Assembly (NCBI RefSeq): GCF_009870125.1
Contig: NC_046681.1
Coordinates: 20,721,001-20,785,000, forward strand
Direction of reading: 5' to 3'
DNA: 64,000 nucleotides
Source: Drosophila pseudoobscura
Lineage: Eukaryota > Arthropoda > Insecta > Diptera > Drosophilidae
The notes beneath the pieces were generated by a model. The model worked only from the letters and a program-made list of their open reading frames with translations. It was not told the origin of the DNA and did no database searches. The position numbers and the translations under genes are program-made. Below are positions 48,460-59,559 of this stretch, one piece after another (within the stretch, counting starts at the first letter, position 1; each line of letters starts with the position of its first letter).

Positions 48460-50460
48460 CCAATAGAACTGGAGGTAATACAATCCACGGAAAAGTGGAA
48501 GTTAAAGTCTCGCCTTGCTTATCAGGGGATATTCTCTCAGGAGGAATAAAGATATTTCATTAATGTCCACAATCATGGAAGATATATAATTATTTCTGCG
48601 CCAGAACTGGCATTAACTGGCATATATATCGATACAAATATTGTTAAAAAAGACACTAGGTGGCGCAACATTGTCATTTTCAATAAAAATACGGCAGGGG
48701 GTGCATTTAATGTTAAGTGGAAGCTTTTAAAGCATTTTTGTTTAAACATTTTTAAATAAAATAAATTGAATAAGAAGCTCAGAAAACATAAACTGCTCAT
48801 GCTCGCAATCAATCTTTCAATATTAAGTCGGCCTACTTAGGGTCGTACGGTGGCGACGCCGACCGCCCTTACACGAATTCATTCTGCTAGAAAGTACTGT
48901 CCAGACAAGCAGCGACGACGCTAATATTGATTTTATACTTAGTGTCCAAATTTGTATTCATTGTGTTACTTGACAGTGAGTTTATTAAACAATTTTATAA
49001 AATATAGTACTAATATATGAAATACGAGTATTCCTTACTTAGTTTAGTGAAACGCTTTTCATACAGAAATAATTGACTATTGTCAGACTATTGTCTGGAA
49101 TATAAGACACATGCGATAAAGATTTATTTTTCTGTATGAATTACAAATTCGCAATAATGAAAAAAAACAAAAATATATACAAAAAAGTAACAAGAATTTG
49201 AATACAAAAATATTTATGTACTCTCGTCTGTAATTATAATTCGCTCCTGATAAAAAGTGGTAAAACAACTGATGATTGTTCAATTCACGAAACAAATACC
49301 TTTTTTGCGAATGATCGTCAAAACCTCTAAAACTCAAAATGTACTTAATTGCAGAATACATTAACCCAACATTTGCACAAATTACAACCAATATTTGCCC
49401 TCCCAATGTTTTTCGCTAGCCGGAAAGTGTTAACGGTCAAAGCTAATTTGCTAAGCACTAGCATTCATGAAAGCCATTGAAGCCTTCCGTTGTGTCGTCA
49501 ACTGAAAATGCACTTTCGAAAGACTAGCACTTTATTGTGTTGTGTTTTTGGTTCCGTTGTTGATAAGCTAAAAATAAATAAGGCTAATGTTATTGAAATG
49601 ATAAAACATAGTAAAGAAGGTTAAATGAACAACAGAATGACCAACAGTATGCACGAAAAGCTTATGGGGAAAACAAAGGAACATAACCAAATATAAATTC
49701 AGAAATATCATTCAGTTTTAAAATAGGTATTACAAGAACCGCGAATACCCTCCAAAAGTATCATAGAGTCTTCTACTTATGATTCTTATTTCCTGCACTG
49801 AAACATCAGCTGCAAAACCCTGACCTTTTCAAGGGTATACGCCGATTTTCAGACCCTAAAATATGTCCAGATCCCTTTACGCAGATTGACACATTTGACA
49901 CGCACAAAAAAAGCTAATTAAATAGGTACAAGTATAGGCAAAACAAAAAAAAACCGCCTTAGGTGACGGGTCATTGCATGTCAGTGGACAATTTCTCGCA
50001 TCTGTCGCTTAATTGTTTTCAATTAGTTCTACGCCACAAGTAAGCTCATTATGCACTTAGCAAATGAACCGAAATTGCTTCAATTTTCAATGGTGGAAAT
50101 GTTTTTAGGGGAGAGAGTGACAGATGTCTCTGGGTCGCCTCTCTCATGGTAATTAAATGTGAAGACGCGCTGCGCTGATTTTCGTAATCTTTACACCAAC
50201 CTCTAAACAGTCGACAGCAAAACAGTAAAAGCCACAAAAAGTTTATGATATAATGAACCGACGAAAACTGTGTAAAACCTGGCCGAGGAGCCAAAAACTG
50301 CAGTCGTCTTGTGGCTCTTTTACTGCCTTGCTGCTGCTGCTGTAAGTGTTTTTTTTTTGTTATTTACAATTGTTACTGGTTGTACAAAATATCCGAAGCC
50401 CGAAAGCCGAAAAATTAAAGCGAAAATCGGTGTCCGACGAACGAAGTCGCGACTCGATCC
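48460..50460. other. Intergenic between foldback element and second SDR gene
   Basis: AT-rich and without a supported gene. It holds a CTCF-like motif at 48658-48666 and, towards the end, the upstream region of the SDR gene. ORFs seen are short and A/T-driven. Confidence 0.45.
48658..48666 (+). promoter_or_regulatory. Possible CTCF-type insulator motif
   Basis: AGGTGGCGC within ACTAGGTGGCGCAAC matches the Drosophila CTCF core. It lies about 200 bases outside the foldback element. Short match; unproven. Confidence 0.3.
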
Positions 50461-50462
50461 AT

Positions 50463-50468
50463 TCAGTG
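50463..50468 (+). promoter_or_regulatory. Initiator-like site of second SDR gene
   Basis: TCAGTG inside CCATTCAGTGCGTG fits the fly initiator consensus TCAKTY loosely. It would give a 5' UTR of about 220 bases to the ATG at 50687. No TATA box seen. Confidence 0.3.
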
Positions 50469-50686
50469 CGTGATCCGCGCTCAAAGTAACAACTTGTGCC
50501 ACCGCAAAGAGGCAACGTCCATAGTGCGCGAGCGAGACTCGATTTGGTGTATAGCTATAAATATACAGAAAAAAAAAAATTTCAATAATATAGTGCCCAG
50601 TAGTGATAAGCAAACGTTCCACAACGTTCAACCGCAGTCCAATCCACAATTTCTCTTATCACTGACCGAACTCTCTTAACTTAACC

Positions 50687-53600
50687 ATGCAGCCAGTACT
50701 GGAATCAACAATTTATAAACTGATAAGAATGACAACGTTCTTCGAACTTATCACCGGCTTCATCTACACAGTCGGCATTCTGACGATAGCCGCCTTTCTA
50801 TACGAGAACCTCAGGTCCTTGGTGGGGATCATTAAATCGTTGCTGGAACCGTATTTCCAGCCCCAATTACCAAAGACTTTGGTCGAAAAGTATGGCAAAT
50901 GGGCAGGTGAGTTGTATAATCCACAGTGTTGCGAAAGTTTCACGCTTCCTACATATACATACATACATACATACATATGTAGGCATATATTTCTCCGATA
51001 TTTGCATATTTGCTTGAACCCCCGGCGACTGGCAGCATTTAGTTTTTTTGATTTGCCTTTCCTTGTTGACTTTCTTTGAAATGCAAATTGTTTACCCTAG
51101 GTGCGGTGTGAGGGTTAGATGTGTACTATATTTACTATGCCTACAGTATCTGGAAAATTCCTTTATCAAAAAATTCGCCTATAATAACTGAATATTTTGT
51201 AAATTGCTTAGGCATTCAATAAAACGCTGTAATAGCACACTATTCCCACATTTAATACGAATTTCGTGAGTTTTACTCTTTTGAATCATTAGACTAATAG
51301 AAGTTAATTCTCTTCCTGTTCATTAGTAATATATTATAGTATACTGCATACTGTAAGATCATTACAAGCATTCATTGCTTTTAGTTACTCCTCGTAAGTG
51401 TTTTTATTTGTATTCAATTTTTAAAGATTTCATCTATATTTGTAATCCTATATTCCTTTACATTATTGGCTTTCAATGTCCTTTAGTGTACCCATATTCC
51501 TAGATTTTCCATATTCCCTATATCTGAGGATACATTCACTTATCCCTTAATATTAAGGGACTCTCAATTTCGAGCATTCATAAAGTACTTTCATTTTGAC
51601 CTAGAATCTCATTTAGTTTCATTTAGAATAAAATTTACACAGAGAATTATGCAAATGTTTGTCTTAGTTAGCTAACAATATTCTCCCACAAAGTTTTTGT
51701 TGATATTTCAGTTTATAGAGCAGCAAAAGTCATTCAACTCGAAACCGAAAGCCGGTTTCGCTTTGCGATTTTTTCCCCCCCATTTTTATGTTCATTTCTT
51801 TATTGTTAATTTCGTTTTTACTTCACGATTTCGTTTTCAGTCTCGTGCTTCTACACGAACGTAAACGAATGTAAATTTAACTGTCGCTAATCGCGTTTAT
51901 TGTTTTGAATTAATAATTGACCTTCAATGGCAATGGGCGATCGTGATCGTCTTGATCGAATTCTGCATATTTTGCCTAATTCAATTACGGATATTTTCAT
52001 GCCTCGAAAGGCCGATTGAATCCATACTCAGTGCTCAGTGTTCAGTGTACACGAATCGAGCTGCAAAATCTTTGCCCCATTCATAATTATCTAGCAACAC
52101 GCAAGCGCAACAATCGATGGTGGTGGCGCTGCTGCTGGTCATGTTTCTGTTGCACAAATATTTGGCAACGCAACCAATAACTGGCTGGAGCCGCCACAAC
52201 CGAGCAGGTTGTGCTTCTACCAGTACTTTTTTGTGGCCATTCATAATGTTTGCATTGGTTTCGACAACCACAGCCGGCAAGCAGTGGTATCTGGCAAACT
52301 GGCAACTGACGAAGTGATTAAAAGACACCAAACTAAATAAAACGAGTTGATTAGCAGACACATGCTAATTTGTTAAAGATTTGGTAAACAGATCTTTCAT
52401 ATTTTCGGGAGTACACAAACGAAAGTGTCGAAATTTTGGAATTATAATAAATGCTTACATCAGAGTGTTTCTCCAAAACGTTCTGCAGGTCCCTGTCTAA
52501 TTTATAGATATCGAATTCTAATTCAAGAGCCACCAACAGATCGCTAATAAGGAAAATCTAGTGAACAAGGTTTTAAAATTACATAGATATTTCGTTTTTA
52601 TCTTTTGGTTATAGTCAAACAGTTTTCTTTTACTAAAGTGATCTTCTATTGCCAACTCTTTAGCTAAAAATCTACCTAAATAAACATGTTCAAATATGTA
52701 TACCCCTTTGAACAACCTTCACCCTTTGCTTCCTTTCACTTCACAGTCATTACGGGTGCCACAGATGGTATTGGCAAGGAATATGCCAGAGAGTTGGCCC
52801 GTCAGGGCCTTAATCTGGTGCTTGTCTCTCGCACCAAGGAGAAGCTGATTGCAGTCACCAATGAGATTGGTAAGCTCAAACCCAGTCAATCTTTATTTTT
52901 ACTGTTGGAAATGGTTTAACATAATTCCTTATTACAGAGAGCCAATACAAAATAAAGACCAAATGGATAGTAGCGGACTTTGTCAAGGGTCGCGAGGTGT
53001 ACGAGCACATCGAGAAGGAGCTGGCCGGCATCGAAGTGGGAATATTGGGTGAGTAAGATGTACATACATAGACACAGGTACTGCCGCACCGGGGCAGACA
53101 AGTGCTTCATCATTGTCCACAGTAGCAAACGGCAATCAACAGAGTGGCTTTTTATTTGTGTGTTTCGGTTTGGTTTTGTTGCCCCCTCTTTTTTTTATGT
53201 TTATGTTTTTGTCAATGTCATATAATAATAATTGCTTGCAATTATAATGCCTCTTTTTTTGGTCTATTGGCGAGACGAAGAGTTGTGTGTGTGGCTTAGG
53301 CGATGTTCAAGTACATCGACGATGTGGATGGAATTTTATTCGCCAAAAATTCATAAACGCTTTGACGCGCTTCAGCAATTTACATTTTCATTGCGTTTGG
53401 CGGAAAAGAGAGATACTCGCAGAGATAGGAGAGACCCGACCTTGTTTGCGCTTCAAGGCATTTTCTGAAACGACCTGACATTGATCTTGAACATGGAAAT
53501 TGATATCTCTCTCTCTATCTCGTTATCTTGCAGTTAACAACGTGGGAATGATGTACGAGTACCCTGAAAACTTTGAAGAGGTCAGCGAGGATCTGCTGTG

Positions 53601-54161
53601 GAACCTGATGACCGTCAATATCGGGTCTGTGCTGATGCTCACTCGCAAGCTGCTGCCTAGAATGAAGGCCGCCCGCCGCGGGGCCATCGTCAACATTGGC
53701 TCCTCCTCGGAGCTGACACCGCTCCCCTACCTAACGGCATATGGTGCCAGCAAGGCATTCATGACCTATTTCACCAGAGCCCTAGAACGGGAGGTGGCCC
53801 CCCACAATCTCGACGTACAACTGGTGCTGCCCGGCTTTGTGGTCACTAAGATGAACGCCTACTCCGAACGCGTGATGGAGGGCGGCTGGATCTTCCCCAA
53901 TGCCCATAGCTACTCCCGATCCGCCGTCTTTACCCTGGGCAAGACAAGCGAGACCAACGGGTTCTGGGTTCACAGCGTGCAGGTACAGATCTGAATTATT
54001 TCAACATACACATTTGTATTCTTTGTTTTCCCTTTTTCCAGTACTTCTTCATGAAGTTGGCTCCGATCCGCATCCGAATGGTCTTTGCCCATCTGCTATC
54101 CAGTCGCTTGAGGTTCGATGGTCTTGAGCAGAAGGCAAGGAAAGAAAAATTGGTCACTTAG
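50687..54161 (+). CDS. Short-chain dehydrogenase, 17-beta-HSD type 3/12-like (second gene)
   Basis: Paralogue of the SDR at 30736; NAD(P)H-dependent steroid or 3-ketoacyl-CoA reductase type, ER membrane. Five exons keep frame: 50687-50906, 52747-52869, 52938-53048, 53534-53982 and 54042-54161, giving 340 aa. Seen: N-terminal membrane helix ([20 protein letters not shown]), Rossmann motif [27 protein letters not shown], catalytic serine strand [14 protein letters not shown], the YGASK active-site motif and a C-terminal membrane-associated tail. Exon boundaries 2/3 and 3/4 coincide with those of the other SDR gene, showing common descent; this copy adds a last intron and C-terminal exon. A later in-frame ATG (residue 15) is an alternative start. 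Intron 1 is 1.8 kb and may hold a second promoter. Confidence 0.93.
52025..52317 (+). other. Possible alternative promoter and 66-codon ORF in intron 1
   Basis: Three TCAGTG initiator-like words occur in tandem at about 52028-52048. Downstream a 66-codon ORF (52117-52317) begins with a hydrophobic segment ([15 protein letters not shown]), with the strand opposite also partly open. It could be an upstream ORF or alternative leader for the SDR gene, or chance. No donor is obvious in frame with exon 2. Confidence 0.25.
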
Positions 54162-54283
54162 CTGGGCTTTGGGCCGTCCTCACTTCAACTGTGTTACAAG
54201 TCATATATGTATATATGTATCTTTGGTTCGTAGTCTAAATGTTTATAAAAGTAACAAAAATAATTTTGTACCAATTTAAGAAT

Positions 54284-54289
54284 AATAAA
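54284..54289 (+). terminator. Poly(A) signal of second SDR gene
   Basis: AATAAA 120 bases after the stop codon in an AT-rich 3' UTR. Confidence 0.6.
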
Positions 54290-54309
54290 ATTAAATTAAA
54301 ACAAAACAA

Positions 54310-55690
54310 AACGGGTCTTCAATTACTTCTTCCACAATTCCACACTTGCACATAACAAAGGCCTTAGATTAGAAAGATACAGATGGGCATGGATACTCTT
54401 CATTAACCTCTTTCTTTATTATCCTCAAGAAAGCACATATTCGTATATAAGAAATAAATACGAGTATGACATTGTTTCTCTTTGTTGCAAGCTCGTGTTC
54501 AAAATCAGCATACCCTCCTTCTGTGCTGGTATTTTTATAAGAAGAGACGTGAAAAAACCGGCTGGCCAAATCAATAGCCAAAATGCATGCGGTAAAAACT
54601 CTACTCTTGTGCATTGCATAACCACACCACTGCAATTTTGTTTTGCTAAAAAGCAGAATGGGGCATCATGGGATCAGTGAGAATTCGGTTTGCAGGGAGA
54701 GGTGTACGGTTATCACCCGTAAAACCGGTTGGCCAGCGAAACTACTGACCGACAAAGCGGTAAAAAGCCAAAAAAGCCATCAGACGGAAGCGAAGCCTCC
54801 AAAAGCCTTCCCCAGAGATGACGCTGGCTGCTTCGCTTCATTGCAGCCACTTTGTGCTACTCTTTGTGTTTCTTTTCTGTGAATTTTGTATTTTATTGTA
54901 ACCTTTTTAGCAGCAAGTGAGGCTTCAATTTAGCATGTTGCATGCAAATGAGTTTCGGGTGGTTCAGGGAGGATGGGGGATGCACTCAATGATCTCTCGA
55001 GGAACTGCCCACAATATGACCCAAGGCGCTTTTACAATAGAAGTTGTCGATGACCTTTTAATTTCTGATTGAGGAGGTCATTGATAGAAACCACTAACAA
55101 AAATTGGTACATGATTATTGAATTAATAAGAGAATGCAGACAGATGTTACTCCTCATTACATTGATGCTAATAGCTTTATAAATATATGGACAAAAGGGA
55201 TCGAAAATTAAACCTATGTTTTTTGAATGTAGTTTTTCCATTAAATGATTTCTGATCAGTTTCCGATCAGGATCAGGAATATATACTTTTTTGCATCTAT
55301 ATGCCACATATGTACATGATATACATTCTACATTCTACATGATATATAAAATATACCAAGCTGTATTTATAGCTACGCCCCCAAAAATATGCTTTTTGTT
55401 CGGTTTGAAATGCTACGAATACGGAATGATAAATGTAGTACGAAAGTAGACGGTGGTGTTGAAGCCATTTTTGAATCTGAACAAAAATGGAGATAGTTTG
55501 ATTATGGCAGTGAAGCAATGGCATCCCAGCTGGAACACAACCAGAGCTTCAGGGTACCTTCTTATTTGTAAGCAAATTTTGAAAAATCCAAAATCAAACA
55601 ATCAAAGATCAATAACCAAAAGATATTCATCTGATATGAGGGGCTGGACACGATATTGGAAAAATATCTTTGTAAATCTCGAGAATATTA
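54310..55690. other. Intergenic between SDR gene and scl 3' end
   Basis: No gene supported; short ORFs on both strands look like chance. Confidence 0.4.
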
Positions 55691-55720
55691 AAACATTTTC
55701 AAGGTTTTTTTTCTAGTTGT

Positions 55721-55726
55721 TTTATT
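55721..55726 (-). terminator. Poly(A) signal, candidate 3' end of the scl transcript
   Basis: AATAAA on the minus strand (GCAGGAATAAAACAAC), downstream of the last exon inferred for the sarcolamban transcript. An earlier candidate at 57118-57123 lies past the exon-3 donor. Confidence 0.4.
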
Positions 55727-56110
55727 CCTGCAGTAGGTTGCTGTTGTTTTTGTTGCTTCTGTTGTTTTGTTGCATGTGCATTTGCTTTGTTATTCACAAT
55801 AAATTAAAGAAAAGTCAAGTAAAATGCAGTTATACATTATGTAGGTCTTACTAAATACGAATGCGAAATAAATTTGTGGTTTAACAATGAAATAATAACC
55901 AAATTCTTGAATGTTCTTATTGATGGCTGTGGCTGTTGTTCTTGCTGCTGTGCATCATGGTCTATAAATTGCAAATTAAGTCAATTCCATTGCGAAACGA
56001 AAACGAAAAAAAATTCATAAAATTAAATTTATGATTAGAACAGATGACGCCGTGGCCGACAGAGCCGTGAGGATGAATCGATCTTGCACCGCCGCGAAGA
56101 TGGAACAAAT

Positions 56111-56355
56111 CTAGCGCAGCCCTAGAAATATATACGGATAGATCGATATATGTATGTACATATGTACATAAGTGAGCCGAATCGGTGGGAAATTGTAATT
56201 AATGGTACTTACCTCTCAGCATGGGTGGACCATTCATCATGATCATCATCATCACCAGAACGATAATGCTGATGCTGAAGACGGCGAGCCCCCTAAGAAC
56301 TGTGCTAAACTAATCGCGGGGCCTGACATTTGGCAGCTGGTGGCTTTGACGTCAT
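56111..56355 (-). CDS. Candidate third small membrane-peptide ORF in the scl transcript
   Basis: One frame across inferred exons 4 and 5 gives a strongly hydrophobic segment (VLRGLAVFSISIIVLVMMMI, then MMNGPPMLR), joined in phase over the splice (56213 to 56121) to GLR and TAG. Basic residues flank a single membrane helix, as in tail-anchored or micropeptide proteins. A TAG stands in this frame just upstream of TTTAGCACAG, so the start must come from another acceptor (TTTAGCACAG|TTC) or from an inner Met. Other ORFs in the same exon give MSGPAISLAQFLGG... (25 aa) and a 16-aa peptide. It is not a copy of SclA or SclB. No family recognised; it could also be the 3' end of a separate gene. Confidence 0.35.
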
Positions 56356-57356
56356 CTGCAATGTGGGAATTAGTTTGTTTAATACTATAAATGTATGTAC
56401 TAATGTATATTGGGTATTCCATAAATCGCAGATTGAATAATTGTTTGCAATTGAAAACTGTTCGAGATTTATATAAATTTTCGCTTTTACTTTCGCCTTT
56501 GATTTGTGTTTTGTTTGTTCAAGTGGTCGAATTGGCATAAACAATGGCAATAATCTATTTAAAGTTTATTTTTAGTTCAACCATATAATTCATTAAGGGA
56601 TTTGGTCACGGCTAAACGCCTATCTGGATACCTGCTCACCAAATACTGCGTTTTTTCTATCAACAAAGTTTGTGATACATTTAATAAAAAGTAATTATAA
56701 TTTTCCACCTTCAGCGTATCATAAATTCTGACCATAAAAAATGTCTTTGAACATTTTTATACTTCTGCCGGCAGCATTGAGAAAATTTCGGGCAAGATTT
56801 GAATCACAAAATAGAAAATTGCGAAATAGAAGAGTGAAAAATTTGGAAAATGTTGTGTGAAAACGATTTTTAATGTGTCTCAGGGGAAAAGAGACAGCAT
56901 GAGGCTGAGCGGGGCAGGAAGGTGCTCAGTGGGCCATGTCGAAATGTTGTCGTTAAAAAATAGAACAAGAAAGTCTATTTTTTCGTTTTGGAAAATTATT
57001 ATCGAGCTGCCACTGCCAAACGGCGGCTGCCAAGAAATTTTCAACGATCGCTTGAGGTTCTGTCAAGGTTTCACTTCTATGCTAAAGAAATCTGACCGAT
57101 GGCATCTCGAAAGATTTTTTATTTGATTTGCGTGGGCGTAATTGAATTAATTAGGCGTTGTACTAGCTGAGAGAAGACTCACCTGGCTTAGGTTACTAGT
57201 AGAAATCCATTAAATGCTAACATCTTAAACGCGTAAGGTCCTAAAACTCCTCCTAGGCCACAAGTTGTTCATGATTTGGCTTGGAATTGAAATTCAACAT
57301 GTAAGCTATCCTTGATTGATTGATTGATGATTGATTGGGTTGATGGGTGGGGTTGT

Positions 57357-57446
57357 TTAGAAAGCGGCTTCGTAGAAGGCATAGAGCAGAAACAGCAAGA
57401 AGGCCAGGATCAGGAAGGTGGTGAACAAACTTCTGGCTTCATTCAT
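57357..57446 (-). CDS. SclB: Sarcolamban B micropeptide (29 aa)
   Basis: Second SERCA-regulating micropeptide of the same locus, acting redundantly with SclA in the sarcoplasmic reticulum of muscle. The 29-codon ORF starts MNEARSLFTTFLILAF, continues LLFLLYAFYEAAF and ends in TAA, the known fly SclB pattern. It shares TTFxILAFLLFxLY with SclA, so the two arose by duplication of a short exon. The ATG is preceded on the minus strand by CCTATCAAA, a good insect initiation context. It lies in the inferred exon 3 (57531-57183). Confidence 0.96.
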   Translation of the reverse strand: MNEARSLFTTFLILAFLLFLLYAFYEAAF

Positions 57447-58689
57447 TTTGATAGGTTTTGTTGTTGTTGTTGTTGGTTGCTAATGATTACAATGGAAATT
57501 ATGGAATTAATTAAGTTAAATTTTGGCAGTCCTGGTAGCACACAAAAACACACACTTTTGTGGGGTATTTCTTATTGGGGCACTGCTCCAACCGTTCGTA
57601 GCTAAAGGCACGCAATAACTGAGACTCTGAATTTTCGGATCTGAATTCCGCTTCTCCACAAAATGTTGGCCAGCGCTTGGAATTATTGCTGTAGCAGACA
57701 CACGCACTCCCATAGATCTGATTATATATATTTGATAATACATATATAAAACATATATTCAGATATTTTGATCATGCTTGTATGGGTGTCCAGTTGTTGC
57801 TCATATTTTCTTTGCTGCGGCACAAATATTTCCCACATTTTCAAAAATATATATATGTATATACCACACACATCAGGATGGCATATATGCATATAGGTTA
57901 TAGTTTGGTATATTTTCAAGATATATATGCTTGGATTCCATGGGATTCGACTTCTCTCGCTCTCTCTCCAAAAATTATTCATTTACTGGATTGCACCTAG
58001 ACAAATTTGCGTCTCTCTTTAAATCTGGATCGTGGACCTTGTCATTTGAAAACGTTTTTCGAATAATTTTGATTTATTTTGTCTGGGATTCATGGAGGCA
58101 AAAGAGCTGTATTTTTTCCAGCTGCCTGTTTGTTTTATCAAGATACATATTTATTTACTTTCCACCACCAAATGGATTTGCCTTGTTTGCTGCCGCAATG
58201 TTTCCAAATATTGATGGAATCTTGAACATTCCCATTGCAAACCAAACATCAGTCACGTCACGTAGCCCCATTGAGTTTATGGGTCTTAATGAGTTTTCCA
58301 AGGATTGTTGATTGATTCTCATTTATTCGAAAGGGATTATCGAAGTTGGGCTAAGTGGGTTTTTGAATATACCAAATAAACTTATTTTTTGAAAAGAATT
58401 ACCTGAATGTCAGGGCTATGTTGTTTATCATAAATTAAACAGTATATTTATATGGATTTAAAGATCCCGACAGAGATTCAATTATTCTTTGAATGAAATC
58501 GATGCATGGCTTTTTAGAGAGGATCCCTTGAAACCCTGAAGGATACCAAGTTTATAAAGAATGCCTACTTTATTTACCTTTATAGTGCTTATAGCTTTTT
58601 CGAACGTTTTTCAACCCCTAGAACATCCATTTTATCACCAGTCTTACCCCATATTCCTGCTCAAAGGACCTCCTAGTGGCCCTGGCAGT

Positions 58690-58776
58690 CTACAATACTG
58701 CATAGATGAGGTACAGGCAAAAGAGCAGGAAGGCCAGGATGCCGAAGGTGGTCATGAGGTTCTTTGCTTCGCTCAT
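58690..58776 (-). CDS. SclA: Sarcolamban A micropeptide (28 aa)
   Basis: Single-pass ER/sarcoplasmic-reticulum micropeptide that binds and restrains the SERCA calcium pump in muscle, especially heart; related in role to phospholamban and sarcolipin. The 28-codon ORF starts MSEAKNLMTTFGILAF, is followed by the membrane segment LLFCLYLIYAVL, and ends in TAG. The pattern (N-terminal SEA, TTFGILA, LYLIYAVL end) matches the known fly SclA. The ATG lies 14 bases into exon 2 after a TTTTTTCAG acceptor. Too short to appear in ordinary ORF lists. A Met and a Cys replace residues that are Phe in the melanogaster peptide as I recall it. Confidence 0.95.
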   Translation of the reverse strand: MSEAKNLMTTFGILAFLLFCLYLIYAVL

Positions 58777-59510
58777 ATTGATTGGATATTCTGAAAAAAG
58801 ATCCGGGAAAATATTGTTTTCAATATTAGATTGGAAGGAAGCCAGACAAAGATATATAAAATATATGACTGTCTGTTTTTATACGGCGCGTGAGAATTTT
58901 AATTTGATAGGAACATTCAAAAGGCGGCCATAAATTCCGGAAAAACACATATCATTTTGTTTTTTAAAATAAGCAAATTAAATAAAATTATATTCTATTC
59001 TATATAAAAAAATGTTTATATAAAGAAGACAGATATCACAGCCATATGGAATCTAAAAACATGTAGTCTCTGCATCTCTTTTTTATATCTATTTGAGGTT
59101 TCTTTGCTTTATACAATATTGCTGATAGAGCAATCAAAGAACCGTCCGTCTATATAGATGGGAATAATTCCAGTTTTATAGATTGGAACAGTTCCAACAA
59201 ATAAAAGAATTGATAAAATATTTATTAGCACGGCACACTTGAATTCGATTTTAGAATTTTGCTTTTAATGGCGGAGGAACTACGAATCGTTGACGGGGTC
59301 GCACAGATCACTTGAGTTTGCTCCTGGTTTACCTTTGATTGCTTTTTGGGGGAGACACAATTTCGTGCTATTAACTGGTGAAAGACTTTAGCTCAACTAA
59401 ACCGAACCGTCCACGAATGGCACGCACTTACCGTCCTCCCTGTGATATAGATGAAATACTTGCGAACTGCAAACATTTGCCGTCCACTGGCATACACACT
59501 CAACCAGAAG

Positions 59511-59546
59511 ATCTGACAAGTGGATATAGAATCACATACATATACC
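59511..59546 (-). promoter_or_regulatory. Candidate scl core promoter (TATA plus initiator)
   Basis: Minus strand: a TATATG box in GGTATATG (59539-59546), then about 30 bases later TCAGAT (59511-59516), an initiator-like site. The spacing is right for a TATA promoter, and the exon-1 donor follows 80 bases on. Confidence 0.45.
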
Positions 59547-59559
59547 CGTAACTATATGT

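Larger units (their letters stand above)
55700..59515 (-). ncRNA. scl: Sarcolamban transcript (pncr003:2L-type, five exons inferred)
   Basis: This locus was first described in D. melanogaster as a putative non-coding RNA and later shown to encode two SERCA-regulating micropeptides. Splice signals on the minus strand give exon 1 (about 59515-59432, donor ACG|GTAAGT), exon 2 (58790-58648, acceptor TTTTTTCAG, donor GGG|GTAAGA, SclA), exon 3 (57531-57183, donor CAG|GTGAGT, SclB), exon 4 (56355-56213, acceptor CATTGCAG, donor GAG|GTAAGT) and exon 5 (56121 to about 55700, acceptor TTTCTAG). The exon chain is inferred from sites alone; alternative 3' ends are likely. Confidence 0.6.

Noticed and set aside
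56305-56550. 81-codon minus-strand ORF ending MTSKPPAAKCQAPRLV
   Set aside because: It runs through the splice acceptor of the inferred scl exon 4; its first part is AT-driven intron sequence. Only the exon portion is likely transcribed.
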